Shown here: positions 51,996-62,200 of the stretch, one piece after another
Numbering within the stretch: the first letter of the stretch is position 1
Layout: each line of letters opens with the position of its first letter
Source of the DNA: Fibrobacter succinogenes
GTDB taxonomy: Bacteria > Fibrobacterota > Fibrobacteria > Fibrobacterales > Fibrobacteraceae
Direction of reading: 5' to 3'
Assembly: GCA_902756345.1 (NCBI GenBank)
Contig: CACVQR010000003.1
Span: 62,001-126,000, forward strand
DNA: 64,000 nt
The notes under the pieces: generated by a model
The model's database searches: none
What the model was told of the DNA's origin: nothing
What the model saw: only the letters and a program-made list of their open reading frames with translations
Position numbers and translations under genes: made by a program

Positions 51996-52541
51996 TTACT
52001 TGAAAATCGTCTTGCGGTAGTATTCGAGTTCGGCAATGCTTTCGCGGATATCGTCCAGGGCCTGGTGTTTTTCCATCTTCTGGAATTCCGGTAAGTCCGG
52101 GTACCAGCGGAAGGTCAGTTCCTTGATGGAACTCACGTCGATGTTCCTGTAGTTCAGCCAGCCGGTCAAAAGCGGCATGTACTTGTACAGAAAACGCCTG
52201 TCTTGCGTAATAGAATTCCCGCAGAGCACGTTTCCGCGTTCGGTGGTGAAGGGCTTGATAAAGTCGAGGGTCATCTTGTCGGCGTCGGCCATGCTGAGCG
52301 TCGACTTGCGGCAGCGTTCCACGAGTCCGCTTTGGGTGTGGTGACGCTTATTCCAGTCGTCCATGCCTTCAAAAACGTTTTCGGTTTGGTGGATCGCCAA
52401 GACGGGCCCTTCGGCCAAAATATTCAAGTTCGGGTCGGTGACGATTGTCGCGATTTCGAGAATGACGTCCCTCTCCGGCTCGAGACCCGACATTTCAAGG
52501 TCCATCCAGACGAGGTTTGGTGCACTTTTAATTCTTGCCAT
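51996..52541 (-). CDS. orn: Oligoribonuclease
   Basis: A 181-residue DEDDh 3'-5' exonuclease that clears very short RNAs. The motif LVWMDLEMSGLEPERDVILE holds the first DE pair; later AEGPVLAIHQ, FLYKYMPLL and ALDDIRESIAEL complete the active site. Length is normal. TAAATTGT, one mismatch from the promoter box, lies 7 nt before the ATG; a ribosome-binding site is not evident. Confidence 0.95.
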   Translation of the reverse strand: MARIKSAPNLVWMDLEMSGLEPERDVILEIATIVTDPNLNILAEGPVLAIHQTENVFEGMDDWNKRHHTQSGLVERCRKSTLSMADADKMTLDFIKPFTTERGNVLCGNSITQDRRFLYKYMPLLTGWLNYRNIDVSSIKELTFRWYPDLPEFQKMEKHQALDDIRESIAELEYYRKTIFK

Positions 52542-52641
52542 AACGCGGACAATTTAAAAAAAAATGAAGAGCAAAATTGTACAGCCGGATTGTTATGAAT
52601 GCAAATCCGCCTAGCGGCATTGTTTTTTTTATTTTTTGAAT

Positions 52642-53757
52642 ATGGAGCCTCTGTACAAATTGTTGCGAATGGCTGTTTCGCCCAAGTGTGATCCACAGAT
52701 ATTTGATTGTAAATTAAATGAATCTGAATGGGAAGCGGTTCATTTGGATTGCTTGCGCCATTTGGTGGCTGCGGTTGTCTACCGTGCCGTTTGCAATTTA
52801 CCAAAAGAAAAGCGCCCTCCGATAGGATTGATGTTCCAGTGGGCGAGTGAGTCGGAGACAGTCAAGGGACATAATGAGCTTCTGAACGCCGAAGCCGCGA
52901 GGTATACGGAACTGTTTGCTGCGAAAGGGCGCAAGACGGCTGTCTTGAAGGGGGCTGCAAACGCAAGGCTTTACCCGGACCCGTTTATGCGGCATGCGGG
53001 CGATATAGACTTGTGGGTGGAAGGCGGACGAAAAAGCGTTGTCGCCCTTGTGAAAGAGATGGGTTTCGAACTTGACAAAACTGGTGAAAACGCCCCGCAC
53101 CATGTCCATTTGCTCAATACGGGCAAAGTTGCTGTTGAAGTTCATTTCAAGCCGTCTTCTGGCGTCTTGAGTCCGTTTGCGAATGCGCGCCTGCAGCGTT
53201 ATCTGGAACGCGAAATTTTGAATACGGAGCGGGTGCCCGAAGGTTTTTGGTCTCCGTCTATCAAGTTTGCCCTTGTTATGCAATTGGCGCATCTTCAAAG
53301 GCATTTTTTCAATGAGGGGGTCGGACTTAAGCAGTTTGTCGACTACTTTATCTTGTTGCAGCATTCGACAGACGCAGAACGTCGCGAAGTCGCTTCAAAA
53401 TTAGGGAGCTTTGGCCTTAAACGCTTGGGCGGTGCCTTTATGTGGGCTTTGCATGAGGTTTTTGGCCTGGAAAGAGACAAGATGCTTGTGGCGCCCGATG
53501 AAAAAATGGGCAAAAAGGTGCTTGTGGAAGTCTACGATAGCGGAAATTTCGGGCTTAACCGTGTAAATGCCAAAGATTTGCATGGAATGAATTTTGTCCG
53601 TCGCTGGTTTACAAACCGTTGGAAATCGATTCGACTGATGCCCTTTTCTCCGTCCGAGGTTTTTTGGCACGAAATAGAGTATTGGAGAAGCTTTGTTAAA
53701 TCGATTCCCCTTAGAATCAGACACCGACGCGTTTCTATTTGGGATTTGTACCATTAG
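52642..53757 (+). CDS. NTP_transf_5-type nucleotidyltransferase, paralogue of the cluster enzyme
   Basis: A 371-residue paralogue of the 5220-6338 protein, collinear with it along its whole length. The shared blocks include LKGAANARLYPDPFMRH, GDIDLWVEGGRKSV, VEVHFKP and SPSIKFALVMQLAHLQ. An in-frame TTG at 52636 is possible, but ATG 52642 is preferred. No precursor peptide, kinase or exporter stands beside it, only an unconvincing 16-codon frame at 52564. It may be a stray duplicate working with the distant cluster or a separate enzyme. Confidence 0.82.
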   Translation: MEPLYKLLRMAVSPKCDPQIFDCKLNESEWEAVHLDCLRHLVAAVVYRAVCNLPKEKRPPIGLMFQWASESETVKGHNELLNAEAARYTELFAAKGRKTAVLKGAANARLYPDPFMRHAGDIDLWVEGGRKSVVALVKEMGFELDKTGENAPHHVHLLNTGKVAVEVHFKPSSGVLSPFANARLQRYLEREILNTERVPEGFWSPSIKFALVMQLAHLQRHFFNEGVGLKQFVDYFILLQHSTDAERREVASKLGSFGLKRLGGAFMWALHEVFGLERDKMLVAPDEKMGKKVLVEVYDSGNFGLNRVNAKDLHGMNFVRRWFTNRWKSIRLMPFSPSEVFWHEIEYWRSFVKSIPLRIRHRRVSIWDLYH

Positions 53758-53865
53758 TGCTTTTTTTGTACTGAAAAGTTAGCGCCTGTAATAAAAATGT
53801 AAGTATATTGTATTAAATATCTAAAAATTTAAGACAAAATGCTCCCAAGTTACTTTGCTTTTTTC

Positions 53866-53873
53866 TATATTTG
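53866..53873 (+). promoter_or_regulatory. TAnnTTTG promoter box of fabF
   Basis: TATATTTG, 8 nt before the ATG at 53882. The gap CGCGCACT has no ribosome-binding sequence. Confidence 0.6.
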
Positions 53874-53881
53874 CGCGCACT

Positions 53882-55114
53882 ATGGAAGAAGTTGTAATTA
53901 CAGGTATGGGGTGCGTTTCCGCCCTCGGCAATACGCCGGAACTCCTTTGGAACAACCTGCTGGAAGGTAAATCCGGACTCGCAACGATCGATCGCTTCGA
54001 CGTGACCAACTATCCGATCAAGATAGCTGCCGCCGTCAAGGAATTCGATGGTTCTGAATTTATTTCCCCGCGCGATTCGTCCCGTCTGTCCAGGTGCATC
54101 CAGTACGCTGTGTATGCTTCTTTCCAGGCACTCAAGAACGCCGGTATTTCTCCCGAAAACGAAGATCCGACCCGCTCTGGCGTGATTATCGGTTCCGGTA
54201 TCGGCGGTATGCAGATTTATAGCGACTCCGTCGTTTCGCTTTCGAACCGTGGTCCTAGCCGCGTGTCCCCGTTCTTCATTCCGATGTCTATCGTGAACAT
54301 GCCCGCTGGCGAAGTTTCCAACCGCACTGGCTGGATGGGCCCCTGCTACGCAGTGGTTTCCGCTTGCGCTACCTCTAACCATTCTATCGCCGCCGCCTAC
54401 GACCAGATTCGCTTGGGCCGCGCCGATATCATGCTCGCCGGTGGTACCGACGAAACCGTGAACAATGTGGCTCTCGCTGGCTTTACCTCCATGAAGGCCT
54501 TGAGTAAGCGCAACGACGACCCGACGACCGCCTCCCGTCCGTTCGACAAGGACCGCGACGGTTTCGTAATCGGCGAAGGTTCCGGCATTCTCGTTCTCGA
54601 AAGTCTTACGCACGCTAAGAAGCGTGGCGCCAACATTCTCGCTCGCGTGGCCGGCATCGGCATGAGCGCCGACGCTCACCACATGTCCGCCCCGCGTGAA
54701 GACGGCGAAGGCGTGCGCCTCGCTATCGAAATGGCTCTCCGCGAAGCCGGTATTTCCCCGAAGGATGTGGGCTACGTGAATACCCACGGTACTTCGACTC
54801 CGCTCGGCGACGTTGCTGAATGCTCCGCACTCGAAAAGGTCTTTGCCGGCGCCACCGACAGCCTCAAGGTGAACTCTTCCAAGTGCATGATCGGCCACGC
54901 TCTCGGCGCCGCCGGTGCTCTCGAAGCCATCATCACCGTGAAGTCCTTGCAGAATCAGATGATTCACGCGACCACGAACGTGTTCAATCAGGACGAACGC
55001 ATCCACCTCGATGTGTGCGCCAACAAGAACACCAGCCACTCGTTCAACTACGCCATGTCCGACAGCTTCGGCTTCGGTGGCCAGAACAGCGTGCTGCTCC
55101 TCGGCCGCAACTAA
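53882..55114 (+). CDS. fabF: Beta-ketoacyl-ACP synthase II
   Basis: A 410-residue condensing enzyme elongating fatty acids. Start MEEVVITGMGCVSALGNTPE is canonical; an upstream in-frame codon at 53855 would precede the promoter box. The Cys-His-His triad is VSACATSNHS, NTHGTSTPLGD and IGHALGAAGALEA. Length matches the family. No acpP or other fab gene is adjacent. Confidence 0.93.
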   Translation: MEEVVITGMGCVSALGNTPELLWNNLLEGKSGLATIDRFDVTNYPIKIAAAVKEFDGSEFISPRDSSRLSRCIQYAVYASFQALKNAGISPENEDPTRSGVIIGSGIGGMQIYSDSVVSLSNRGPSRVSPFFIPMSIVNMPAGEVSNRTGWMGPCYAVVSACATSNHSIAAAYDQIRLGRADIMLAGGTDETVNNVALAGFTSMKALSKRNDDPTTASRPFDKDRDGFVIGEGSGILVLESLTHAKKRGANILARVAGIGMSADAHHMSAPREDGEGVRLAIEMALREAGISPKDVGYVNTHGTSTPLGDVAECSALEKVFAGATDSLKVNSSKCMIGHALGAAGALEAIITVKSLQNQMIHATTNVFNQDERIHLDVCANKNTSHSFNYAMSDSFGFGGQNSVLLLGRN

Positions 55115-55125
55115 TTCAATGTGAA

Positions 55126-55194
55126 GTGTGAAATGTGTAATGACTAATTAAAAATTATTCATTTCTCATCACACACTACACATTACACATTTAC
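55126..55194. repeat. Heptad repeat family B, inverted arms
   Basis: The left arm AATGTGAAGTGTGAAATGTG starts at 55126, 11 nt after the fabF stop; the right arm CACACTACACATTACACATT is inverted. Between them is AT-rich sequence. A classical terminator follows directly. Confidence 0.75.
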
Positions 55195-55231
55195 AAAAGC
55201 CTTCTGGAGTTCATTCTCCAGGGCTTTTTAT
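55195..55231 (+). terminator. Terminator after fabF
   Basis: Stem AAAAGCC plus CTGGAG pairing with CTCCAG plus GGCTTTTT, loop TTCATT, ending in a T-run. Confidence 0.85.
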
Positions 55232-55232
55232 T

Positions 55233-55328
55233 TAGTAGACAGTAGGAAGTAGACTGTAGACTGTAAAAATTTGTTAGCTATTTCTTCCTACTTCTAACTT
55301 CCTACTTCCTACTTCTAACGTCCTACTT
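55233..55328. repeat. Heptad repeat family A, inverted arms
   Basis: The left arm TAGTAGACAGTAGGAAGTAG (55233-55264) and the right arm CTTCCTACTTCTAACTTCCT (55284-55328) are inverted around an AT-rich loop of about 20 nt. The right arm ends 16 nt before the GTG of the DUF2279 gene, next to a TATAATTG near-match box. Confidence 0.78.
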
Positions 55329-55344
55329 TTCTATAATTGTCTCC

Positions 55345-56277
55345 GTGAAAATTTTTCGTTCCATATCGATTGCTTTGGTGTCGCTCCTGTTTGCAAGCGT
55401 TTCCTTGCTAGCGGCTCCGAGCGATCCGCCGACTTGGCGCGATTCTACTTGGGATTACCGCAGCGAAGACCCTAGTGATACGATTGAATTTTCTGTCGCT
55501 AAAAGTGTCGGTGTTGCATCTACGGTTTTGATTGCTTATGGCGCTGCCTACTGGCTTGTGTTCGATAAAGGCTGGTGGGGCGATCAGGATAGTCATTTCC
55601 ATTTCGAAAACGATTTTGATTACGCCCTGAACCTGGATAAATTTGGGCATTTCGCCTCGGGCGTCATGATGGGCGAGTCCTTTTACGAAGGCTACCGCTG
55701 GGCGGGAATTTCTGAGTTTTATTCGTACTTGTTCGCGGGTTTTTCGGCGATGGCGACTCATATTGCCATCGACGTGAAAGATGGCTATTCGCCGGAGTGG
55801 GGCTTTAGCATTTTTGACGTGCTCTCGGGAACCTTGGGCGGTTTCTTGCCGATGGCGGAACGCTATGTGCCCGTGTTCAAGTACGTGGACCTCAAGTGGA
55901 GCTACTGGATTAACACCAAAGCGTATTACAGACAAAGTAAAACAGGCGTGTTTACCGACGACTATTGCAACCAAACTTTCTGGGCTTCGTTCAAGGTTTA
56001 CCGCATGTTGCCTAAGGCCGCACGCCAGTATTATCCGAGCTGGCTTGCGATTGCTGCGGGCTTAAGTATTGATGAAGGCGTGTTCCTGCACGACAAAGAC
56101 GTAACGCCGCATCGCGAAGTCTACATTGCGCTGGATTACGATCTGGAAGCGTTCCGTCCGCAGAGCCGTATGGCGCGCACTATCGTGAAATACCTGAATT
56201 ACTTCAAGTTGCCGGCCCCCACCGTGCAAGTTTATCCCGAAATCCACTGGTATTTGCTGTACCCGATTAAGTTCTGA
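55345..56277 (+). CDS. DUF2279 family outer protein
   Basis: A 310-residue protein with a signal peptide (residues about 1-23, ending SLLAAP), and then the DUF2279 pattern: a membrane-associated region, NLDKFGHFASGVMMGESFYEG and VKDGYSPEWGFSIFDVLSG. It is an exported, probably outer-membrane-associated, protein of unknown role. The start is GTG at 55345. TATAATTG, one mismatch from TAnnTTTG, lies 5 nt upstream. Its TGA stop is the first triplet of a family C repeat. Confidence 0.72.
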   Translation: MKIFRSISIALVSLLFASVSLLAAPSDPPTWRDSTWDYRSEDPSDTIEFSVAKSVGVASTVLIAYGAAYWLVFDKGWWGDQDSHFHFENDFDYALNLDKFGHFASGVMMGESFYEGYRWAGISEFYSYLFAGFSAMATHIAIDVKDGYSPEWGFSIFDVLSGTLGGFLPMAERYVPVFKYVDLKWSYWINTKAYYRQSKTGVFTDDYCNQTFWASFKVYRMLPKAARQYYPSWLAIAAGLSIDEGVFLHDKDVTPHREVYIALDYDLEAFRPQSRMARTIVKYLNYFKLPAPTVQVYPEIHWYLLYPIKF

Positions 56278-56428
56278 GTTCGGAATTCGGATTTCAGATT
56301 TGTATAAGCTTCAAATGCTTGCCTAAATTATAGGTTCGCAAGTAACTGTACAATGTTCGGCTTACTTATTTGTAGGAGTTTTATCCTACTTATAACACTC
56401 CGAATTCAGAATTCTGAATTCTGAATTT
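56275..56428. repeat. Heptad repeat family C, inverted arms upstream of ribE
   Basis: The left arm TGAGTTCGGAATTCGGATTT begins on the TGA stop of the DUF2279 gene. The right arm ACTCCGAATTCAGAATTCTG (56397-56428) ends 2 nt before the ribE promoter box. The interior holds a GTAGGA/TCCTAC hairpin. No FMN riboswitch pattern was found here. Confidence 0.75.
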
Positions 56429-56429
56429 C

Positions 56430-56437
56430 TATATTTG
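56430..56437 (+). promoter_or_regulatory. TAnnTTTG promoter box of the riboflavin operon
   Basis: TATATTTG, 7 nt before the ATG of ribE. A family C repeat arm occupies the -33 region. The short gap leaves no room for a riboswitch downstream of this promoter. Confidence 0.6.
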
Positions 56438-56444
56438 CCCCCGT

Positions 56445-57044
56445 ATGTTTACGGGTATTATTCAATCTACCGGTGAAATCGTTTCTATCGAAAGTAGGGG
56501 CGATGCGCTTACCATGCGCCTTAAGTCACCGGGCTTTTTTAAGAATTGTAAGTTGGGCGACAGTGTCGCGAACGACGGTGTGTGTCTTTCCATTGAATCT
56601 TGTACCGATGACGAAGCCACTTTTTGCCTGATGCACCAGACGGTGGAAAATACGGGCTTCAAGCAGGCTGCCGTCGGTAAGTTGGTGAATTTGGAACTTC
56701 CGTGTCGTGCAGACAGTTTTATGGGCGGTCACTTTGTGATGGGCCATGTGGACTGCATTACCGAAGTCATCCGGGTGACTCCGCGCGAAACGGGTGTCGA
56801 GGTGGATTTGAAACTCCCGGCAGACCTGCGTCGCTATGTGATTCGCCGCGGTTCTATTTCGCTCAACGGAATCAGCCTGACGGTCGCTGAAAAGTTTGAA
56901 GATTCCATTCGCGTGTGCATTATTCCTGAAACCTTGGCCCGCACGAACCTGCGCAACTGGGTTCCGGGAACGATTGTGAATGTGGAAGTCGACATGCTCG
57001 GCAAGTATATTGAAAATTATCTGAAGGAACGTGACCTTGCTTAA
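56445..57044 (+). CDS. ribE: Riboflavin synthase alpha chain
   Basis: A 199-residue enzyme that converts two lumazine molecules into riboflavin and the pyrimidine precursor. It contains two tandem lumazine-binding repeats; [17 protein letters not shown] starts the first, and [17 protein letters not shown] starts the second. The start is near-leaderless. It overlaps ribBA by 14 nt. Confidence 0.95.
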   Translation: MFTGIIQSTGEIVSIESRGDALTMRLKSPGFFKNCKLGDSVANDGVCLSIESCTDDEATFCLMHQTVENTGFKQAAVGKLVNLELPCRADSFMGGHFVMGHVDCITEVIRVTPRETGVEVDLKLPADLRRYVIRRGSISLNGISLTVAEKFEDSIRVCIIPETLARTNLRNWVPGTIVNVEVDMLGKYIENYLKERDLA

Positions 57045-58290
57045 TACCATTGAAGAGGCCATCGAAGATTTTAAGAACGGCAAGTTTTTGATCGTGGTCG
57101 ATGACGAAGACCGTGAAAACGAAGGCGACTTTGTCATTGCCGCCGAAAAGATTACGCCCGAAAAGGTGAACTTCATGCTCCACGAAGGTCGTGGCGTGCT
57201 TTGCGCACCGCTCCCGATCAAGCGTTGCCATGAGTTGAACCTCACGCGGCAGACCGCCGAGAATACCTCGATTTTGGGTACGCCCTTTACCATCATGGTC
57301 GACAAGATTGAAGGCTGCACCACAGGTGTATCCGCTCACGACCGTGCGGCAACGATTCTCGCCCTTTCGGACCCGAATTCCAAGCCCAGCGATTTTGGCA
57401 GGCCGGGGCATATTTCGCCCCTGTACGCCCAAGAAGAAGGCGTGCTCCGCCGCGCAGGCCACACTGAAGCCGCAGTCGATCTCGCAAAGCTTGCTGGACT
57501 AAGACCTGCAGCCGCCCTTATCGAAATCATGAACGAAGACGGCACCATGGCTCGCATGCCGCAACTTCAGGAAGTGGCGAAGAAGTTTAACCTCAAGATT
57601 ATCTCGATCCACGACCTCATCGATTATCGCCTGAAAAACGAGAAGCTCGTGCAACGCGTAGCCGCTCCGCATGTGCAGACGAAGTACGGCAACTTTACCG
57701 CCTACGCTTACAAGAGCAAGACCGATGGCGTGGAACATGTGGCATGGGTCGCGGGTAATCCCGACTTCAGCAAGCCGGTTTACGTGCGCGTGCATAGCGA
57801 ATGCTTGACAGGCGATATCTTTGGCAGCCTCCGCTGCGACTGCGGCGAGCAGCTGGCCGCCGCGATGAAGTTCATCGGTGAACACGGCGGCGTGTTCCTG
57901 TACCTGCGTGGACAGGAAGGTCGTGGCATCGGTCTCTGCAACAAACTCCGCGCCTACGAGTTGCAAGAAAAGGGCTTGGACACGGTTGAGGCGAACTTAC
58001 ACCTCGGGTTCAAGTCGGACCTGCGCCAGTACGGTACGGGCGCCCAGATTTTGGCCGACCTCGGCGTCAAGGAAATGCGACTCTTGACGAACAACCCGAG
58101 CAAGATTTCGGGCATTACGGCTTACGGCCTTAAGATCGTGGAACGCGTGCCGATCGAAATTAAACCGAACAAGGAAAACTTGTTCTACCTGCTCACGAAG
58201 CAGAAGAAGATGGGACACCAGCTGCATGTCGATGAAGCTGCCGGTGCTGCAGGCATTGCGTCCGAAGAAAATTTGAAAGAGGAAAAATAA
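57031..58290 (+). CDS. ribBA: Bifunctional DHBP synthase / GTP cyclohydrolase II
   Basis: A 419-residue fusion. N-terminal half: DHBP synthase, with the acidic loop [20 protein letters not shown] and [12 protein letters not shown]-terminal half: GTP cyclohydrolase II with zinc ligands in [18 protein letters not shown] and GQEGRGIGL. It starts riboflavin synthesis on both branches. It overlaps ribE by 14 nt, and its stop directly abuts ribH (TAAATG). The pathway gene ribD is not in the window. Confidence 0.95.
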   Translation: MTLLNTIEEAIEDFKNGKFLIVVDDEDRENEGDFVIAAEKITPEKVNFMLHEGRGVLCAPLPIKRCHELNLTRQTAENTSILGTPFTIMVDKIEGCTTGVSAHDRAATILALSDPNSKPSDFGRPGHISPLYAQEEGVLRRAGHTEAAVDLAKLAGLRPAAALIEIMNEDGTMARMPQLQEVAKKFNLKIISIHDLIDYRLKNEKLVQRVAAPHVQTKYGNFTAYAYKSKTDGVEHVAWVAGNPDFSKPVYVRVHSECLTGDIFGSLRCDCGEQLAAAMKFIGEHGGVFLYLRGQEGRGIGLCNKLRAYELQEKGLDTVEANLHLGFKSDLRQYGTGAQILADLGVKEMRLLTNNPSKISGITAYGLKIVERVPIEIKPNKENLFYLLTKQKKMGHQLHVDEAAGAAGIASEENLKEEK

Positions 58291-58755
58291 ATGGTGAACG
58301 AAATCAAGAATTCCCTCAATGGTAGTGGCCTCAAGGTGGCAATCGCCGTTGCCCGTTTTAACGAGGTCGTGACCGACAAGCTCCTGGAAGGGGCTGTGCG
58401 TCAGCTCGAACTTCTCGGTGTTGCCGACAAGGATATTACTGTCGCGCATGTGCCGGGCGCATTCGAACTTCCGGGCGTGTGCCGTCGTCTCGCTGACAGC
58501 GGCAAGTACAGTGCCGTAATGGCGCTGGGTGCGGTAATTCGCGGCGAAACCAGCCACTACGACGTGGTGGTGAATGCTTCTACCGGTGGTATCGCAAACA
58601 TCGCCGCCGAAGGCAAGCTCCCCGTGATTCTTGGAATTTTAACCACCGACACCGTGGACCAGGCAATGAACCGTGCAGGCCTCAAGGCCGGAAACCTCGG
58701 TGCAAGCTGGGCATCTACCGCCGTCGAAATGGCAAACCTTTACAAGGATATCTAG
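58291..58755 (+). CDS. ribH: 6,7-dimethyl-8-ribityllumazine synthase
   Basis: A 154-residue lumazine synthase that joins the two branch products, giving the substrate for RibE. The signatures VAIAVARFNEVVT, VPGAFELPGVC and GAVIRGETSHYDVV are present. The ATG is the next base after the ribBA stop. GAAAGAGG lies upstream for ribosome binding. Confidence 0.96.
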   Translation: MVNEIKNSLNGSGLKVAIAVARFNEVVTDKLLEGAVRQLELLGVADKDITVAHVPGAFELPGVCRRLADSGKYSAVMALGAVIRGETSHYDVVVNASTGGIANIAAEGKLPVILGILTTDTVDQAMNRAGLKAGNLGASWASTAVEMANLYKDI

Positions 58756-58767
58756 AAACGAACTTTT

Positions 58768-58846
58768 GATAATGTGTAATGTGGAATGTGTAATGACAAA
58801 TGCCTAATTACTCACTTCACATTTCACACTTCACATTTCACATCTG
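58768..58846. repeat. Heptad repeat family B, inverted arms upstream of nusB
   Basis: The left arm TAATGTGTAATGTGGAATGT and right arm TTACTCACTTCACATTTCAC, the latter with four nearly perfect YTTCACA units, are inverted and separate ribH from nusB. Confidence 0.78.
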
Positions 58847-58856
58847 AATCTTGATT

Positions 58857-59291
58857 ATGAAAATATCTTACAGACCCGCCCGAGTTTTTGCCATGCAGCT
58901 CTTGTATGCCATGGAAATTACGGGCCAGACCGCAGGGGAGGCTCTTCCGGGAATCCTTGAATCCCAGCCCCTTCACGCTGAACAGAAAAAGTATGGAATG
59001 AAGCTGGTGGACCTGGTGCAGGCCCATCGCGAAGAACTCGACGAAAACATCAAGGCCGCGGCCGCCCACTGGGAACTCGACCGCATGGCAAGCCTTGACC
59101 GCATTGTGCTGCGCATTGCGATGGTCGAACTTTCTTACATCCCCGAAATCCCGATGAAGGTCGCCATTACCGAAGCCGTGCAGATTGCTGCAAAGTACAG
59201 CACTGACAATTCGGACTCTTTCGTGAACGGCCTTTTGACTGGCTTTATGCGTAACCGTGGCATGGTTGTCACCGAACCCAAGGAAAAGTAA
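58857..59291 (+). CDS. nusB: Transcription antitermination factor NusB
   Basis: A 144-residue all-helical protein that joins NusE on boxA RNA of rRNA operons. The motifs PARVFAMQLLYAME and ELDRMASLDRIVLRIAMVEL are family markers, and SFVNGLLTGFM closes the fold. ATG 58857 is chosen over an earlier in-frame codon at 58851. Linkage to ribH is common in many bacteria. Its stop is 1 nt from the next gene. Confidence 0.92.
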   Translation: MKISYRPARVFAMQLLYAMEITGQTAGEALPGILESQPLHAEQKKYGMKLVDLVQAHREELDENIKAAAAHWELDRMASLDRIVLRIAMVELSYIPEIPMKVAITEAVQIAAKYSTDNSDSFVNGLLTGFMRNRGMVVTEPKEK

Positions 59292-59292
59292 A

Positions 59293-62200
59293 ATGCTCAA
59301 GGAAAAATGGATGAAACATATCTTCGCAGGCATTGCGGCATTTGTGGCACTGATTGTGTATGTGCTGACAATGGCTCCTACGGTAAGCTTCTGGGATTGC
59401 GGCGAATTTGTCGCCTGTGCCAATACCTTGGGTATTCCGCACCCTCCTGGAACTCCGTTCTTTGTGTTCCTCGCCCGTGCAGTCATCGTATTGCTCCCGT
59501 TTGTGGGTGAAATCGCAAAGCGAGTGAACTACATCTCGGTGGTGAGTTCTGCCGCGACCGTCTATGTGACGGCTCTCTTTGCCTGGGAACTTTTGGCTAC
59601 CGTTCTCAAGAGCGATGCTCTTGCTGAAAAAATTTCCAGTAAGGTCCGCACGGCAGTGCTTGGCTCTGCCGCTCTCGTGGCAGGCTTCCTCCTGACCTTC
59701 TCCGACACCTTCTGGTTCAACGCTGTCGAAGCCGAAGTCTACGGCATCGCCATGCTCATCTTGATGCTAGTGTCTTACCTCGGTCTCGTTTGGTACAACA
59801 AGCGTAACGAAGATTACAGCGACCGCATTCTCATCTTTATCTGCTACATCGCGTTCCTCGGCGTGGGTGCTCACCTCTACACGATGCTTACCGTGCCTGC
59901 CGTGTTCGTTTTGCTCCTTGTGGCCGAACCCAAGAAGATTGTGGAACGCATTCCTATCTGGATTACGGGTACGCTCCTTTGCTCCGTGATTTACATGGTG
60001 TCCGCTTTTATCGAAATCTCGTTCATTTGCTTGATTGCCCTTTCGATTCTTTGCCTTGCCAAGCCTATCAAGAATAAGGGTGTGCAGCGCAGCATGCGTC
60101 TGTCCCTGGCATTTGCCTTCTTTGCCCTCATTGGCTATAGCACGCACCTCTACATTCCGATCCGTTCGGAACTGAACCCGATTATCGACGAAAACGACCC
60201 CGAAATCAATATCCGCGACGAACAAGGTAACCTCCAGCTCGGAAACCTCTTCAAGGATGAAAACTGGGTCGCCTTCAACAACTTCATTGAACGTAAACAG
60301 TACGGTTCCGAAAGCATGATCAGCCGTGCCTTCTACCGTCGTGCCCGCATTAGTCACCAGTTCCTTTCGTTCCCGCACATGGGTTATGGTGGATACCAGA
60401 TGGCTCAGTACCTGCCGTACAAGGTGGGCGATGTGAATTACGCCAACGGCGTCTATACCTTCGATGCCGCCGACAACCAGCCGGTGGAACGCTTTGGCAT
60501 CAAGTTCCCGACCCAGATGAGTTTCATGGGCGATGCAACACTGCCGCAGTTCATGATGTTCTTGCTCTTTAACGGCCTCCTGGTGATGGTTTGCATATTC
60601 GTCTGGAAGCGCAACCGCAACGTGGGCGTGTTTGTTTCTGTGCTTTATGCCCTTTGCTCTCTTGGCCTGTTGTTCTACATCAACTTCGCCGACGGCACCC
60701 GCATGGAACAGCGCGATCATGACTACTGGGTGTCTATCATGAGCCGTAATGTTCAGGACTTGAACACACGTGGCATGGGTATTTCCGCTTTGCCGGACCC
60801 GAACGAACTCATCGATATGCGCCAGAATATCGAACACGCCAAAATCCGCCTGGAGACACTCAAGGCCCGCGGAGCAAACGATGCACGCCTCGCCGATATC
60901 CAGCGTGAAATCGATGGCTATACCAATTCCGCTGTCTGGCAGAACTGGCAGAAAATTGAAAGCGGCTTTGCCCAGGTGGGTAGCCGTGCTCCGTTCCCCG
61001 ATGCCGTACACCTGGAAGTGCGTGAACGTGACTACTTCTATACTCCGGCATTCATTGTCATGAGCATGATTTACGGTATCGGTGCTGGTATCCTCGTGTT
61101 CCTGGTGGCGACATCCTCCTTTGCCGCCTTTGCAAATCCGGTGGCAGCAGCCTTGGTGGCTGTGTCCTTCCTGGTGCCCTGCATTTCGAACTACAAGGAA
61201 CATGACCGTTCTGGCCTTTGGGTTCCTTGGGATTATGCTTTCAACCTGTTGAATAGCTGCCGCCCGAATGCTATCCTTTTCACCAATGGTGATAACGATA
61301 CCTTCCCGCTGTGGTTTGCTCAGGAAGTGGCCGGTGTGCGTAAGGACGTTCGCGTGGTGAACCTCTCGCTCGGTAATACCGATTGGTACATTAAGCAGAT
61401 GCTCGACAACGAACCGATCCTCAAGCTTAGCTACGACAAGGCTGCCATTGACCGCGACATGGTGCTGGACAACAGCTCTGCCTCTAACCCGAACCATCAG
61501 GTTTCTACTTGGGTCAAGAACGCACAGCGCCTGATGCCGCAGCTCAAGAACCGCATTGACGCCATGGAAGGTCAGGAACTTTCTCCGGCCGATTCTGCAA
61601 AGCTATTGCAGTTCAAGGTGCATTACCAGGTGTGGGACGCCTTTACCGAATGGGCAGCCCGTACCCGTAGTGGCATGATGCTCACGCAGCACAAGTTGGT
61701 GATTGACCTTGCTCTCCAGAATATGGACAAGCCTATTGAAATTTCGACGACCGTCGGTACTTCCAACTTCATGGGTCTCGAAAAGTACATGGTACAAGAA
61801 GGCATGGTATACAATTTCGTGAAGGGTGATTTGACTCCGAAACGTAATTCCTTCGATGCTAAGTATACGGCTGACCTCATTGATTCCGTATTCAAGTTCC
61901 GTGGCCTCGGCGACGGTACGGCCTACATCAACGGAGAAACCGAACGCCTGCTCTCTGGCTACGTGTCGCTCTACCTGCAGATTTCTTTCGATGCTCGCGA
62001 CAAGATTTCTACGCTCCGCAACACGCATCCGTTTACGGCCGAAAGAATGTCCCAGGTGGACAGCATCGCCGCTTCTGCCGGTAAGTACCTCGAGATGGGC
62101 ATGAAGCAGTTCCCGAGCGAATGGCGTAACTATTGGGCTGCCGCATTCGTTTACGAAGCCGCTGGCCAGAAGGCCAAGGCCCAGGATGTGGTAAACCGCG

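Noticed and set aside
52564-52614. A 16-codon frame (MKSKIVQPDCYECKSA) upstream of the second nucleotidyltransferase, as a precursor peptide
   Set aside because: It lacks the YxxP leader and SGG block of the cluster peptides, and has no ribosome-binding site.
56278-56444. An FMN riboswitch upstream of ribE
   Set aside because: No conserved RFN sequence is visible. The stretch is family C repeats and a hairpin, and the promoter box is only 7 nt before the start.
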